The notes under the pieces: model-generated
What the model was told of the DNA's origin: nothing
Databases searched by the model: none
The model's input: only the letters and a program-made list of their open reading frames with translations
DNA from: Spirochaetales bacterium Spiro_01
Lineage (GTDB): Bacteria > Spirochaetota > Spirochaetia > Sphaerochaetales > Sphaerochaetaceae
DNA: 6,810 nt
Direction of reading: 5' to 3'
NCBI GenBank assembly: GCA_001604265.1
Contig: LVBC01000224.1
Span: 1-6,810, forward strand
Shown here: in pieces, positions 6,745-6,810 of the stretch
Position numbering within the stretch: the first letter of the stretch is position 1
Layout of the letters: each line of letters starts with the position of its first letter
Translations under genes and position numbers: made by a program

Positions 6745-6757
6745 TGAGGTGACCTCA
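6745..6757 (+). promoter_or_regulatory. Inverted repeat overlapping the Shine-Dalgarno of the gene starting at 6759
   Basis: TGAGGT-G-ACCTCA is a perfect 6-bp inverted repeat around one central base. As RNA it can fold as a 5-bp stem UGAGG/CCUCA with a UGA loop. The ribosome binding site GAGGTG (6746-6751) of the plus-strand gene lies in its left arm, so folding would hide it. Flanking AAAC (6737-6740) and GTTT (6761-6764) could extend the pairing across an internal loop. As DNA it could also be an operator 25-37 bp upstream of the rny -35. Which role applies, if any, is not known. Confidence 0.5.
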
Positions 6758-6758
6758 G

Positions 6759-6810
6759 ATGTTTGCTGAATCATGGATTCGGCAGTACTCTGAAAAAAAC
6801 AAACAAATCA
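6759..6810 (+). CDS. Unidentified protein, first 17 codons (cut by right window edge)
   Basis: An open frame starts at ATG 6759 and continues to the window edge, reading MFAESWIRQYSEKNKQI. A good ribosome binding site, GAGGTG, lies 7 nt upstream. It diverges from rny across 90 bp. The visible residues look like an amphipathic, soluble N-terminus without signal peptide or membrane segment; I do not recognise the family. The reading frame is supported by the ribosome binding site, the spacing and the divergent layout rather than by similarity. No strong plus-strand promoter was found; TATGAT at 6691-6696, overlapping the rny -10, is a possible -10 but lacks a matching -35. Confidence 0.6.
   Translation, partial: MFAESWIRQYSEKNKQI
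6764..6784 (+). repeat. Hairpin in the first codons of the gene starting at 6759
   Basis: TGCTGAATC and GATTCGGCA pair around an ATG loop to form a 9-bp stem. The one imperfect pair is a G-U wobble in the plus-strand RNA but a C-A mismatch in the minus-strand RNA, so the structure favours the plus transcript. It covers codons 2 to 9 of the new gene. No T-run follows it on either strand, so it is not an intrinsic terminator. Confidence 0.65.

Noticed and set aside
6568..6774. Minus-strand frame of 68 codons overlapping the rny start
   Set aside because: It overlaps the rny coding start in another frame and runs across the rny promoter; the good promoter, ribosome binding site and RNase Y N-terminus explain this DNA better.
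6764..6784. Hairpin as an intrinsic terminator
   Set aside because: Neither strand has a T-run after the stem; the A-rich run at 6793-6799 would give Us only before the stem on the minus strand.

Overview
The window is a compact stretch of ordinary bacterial chromosome with seven protein genes, two of them cut by the window edges. No mobile element, CRISPR array, rRNA or tRNA is visible. The mix of genes (enzyme I of the PTS without other PTS genes beside it, Der GTPase, an RNase Y-YmdB pair, a membrane-anchored GerMN-domain protein), the roughly 50-55% GC composition and the heavy use of AGA/AGG arginine codons fit a spirochaete, perhaps of the Sphaerochaeta type. That is an impression from gene content, not a measured placement, and a Firmicute-like relative is not excluded.

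Left block (1-3701, minus strand): ptsI, der and a HAD-family hydrolase form one tightly packed operon. The end of ptsI overlaps the start of der by 26 bp, and the der stop overlaps the HAD start by one base (TGATG). A promoter with good -35 and -10 elements sits directly in front of ptsI.

Middle (3702-4362): an 85-bp divergent control region separates ptsI from a plus-strand gene for a single-pass membrane protein with a GerMN domain. The predicted promoters on both sides place the transcription start almost on the ATG, and neither ATG has a clear Shine-Dalgarno sequence, so both mRNAs may be leaderless or nearly so. The GerMN gene ends only 3 bp from the convergent end of ymdB, leaving no room for a terminator between them.

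Right block (4363-6810): rny (RNase Y) and ymdB (metallophosphoesterase) are a translationally coupled minus-strand pair (TAGTG overlap) behind a strong sigma-70-like promoter and a strong Shine-Dalgarno sequence. Diverging from rny, a new plus-strand gene begins at 6759 and runs off the right edge. Its ribosome binding site lies inside a perfect short inverted repeat, and its first codons contain a second, stronger hairpin, which hints at translational control.

Functionally the genes serve sugar phosphotransfer or carbon signalling (PtsI), 50S ribosome assembly (Der), mRNA turnover at the membrane (RNase Y) and cyclic nucleotide phosphodiester hydrolysis (YmdB). Most of the window is housekeeping. 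The most interesting points are the paired leaderless-looking starts, the hairpin-flanked start at the right edge, and the GerMN protein that lacks the usual lipoprotein anchor.
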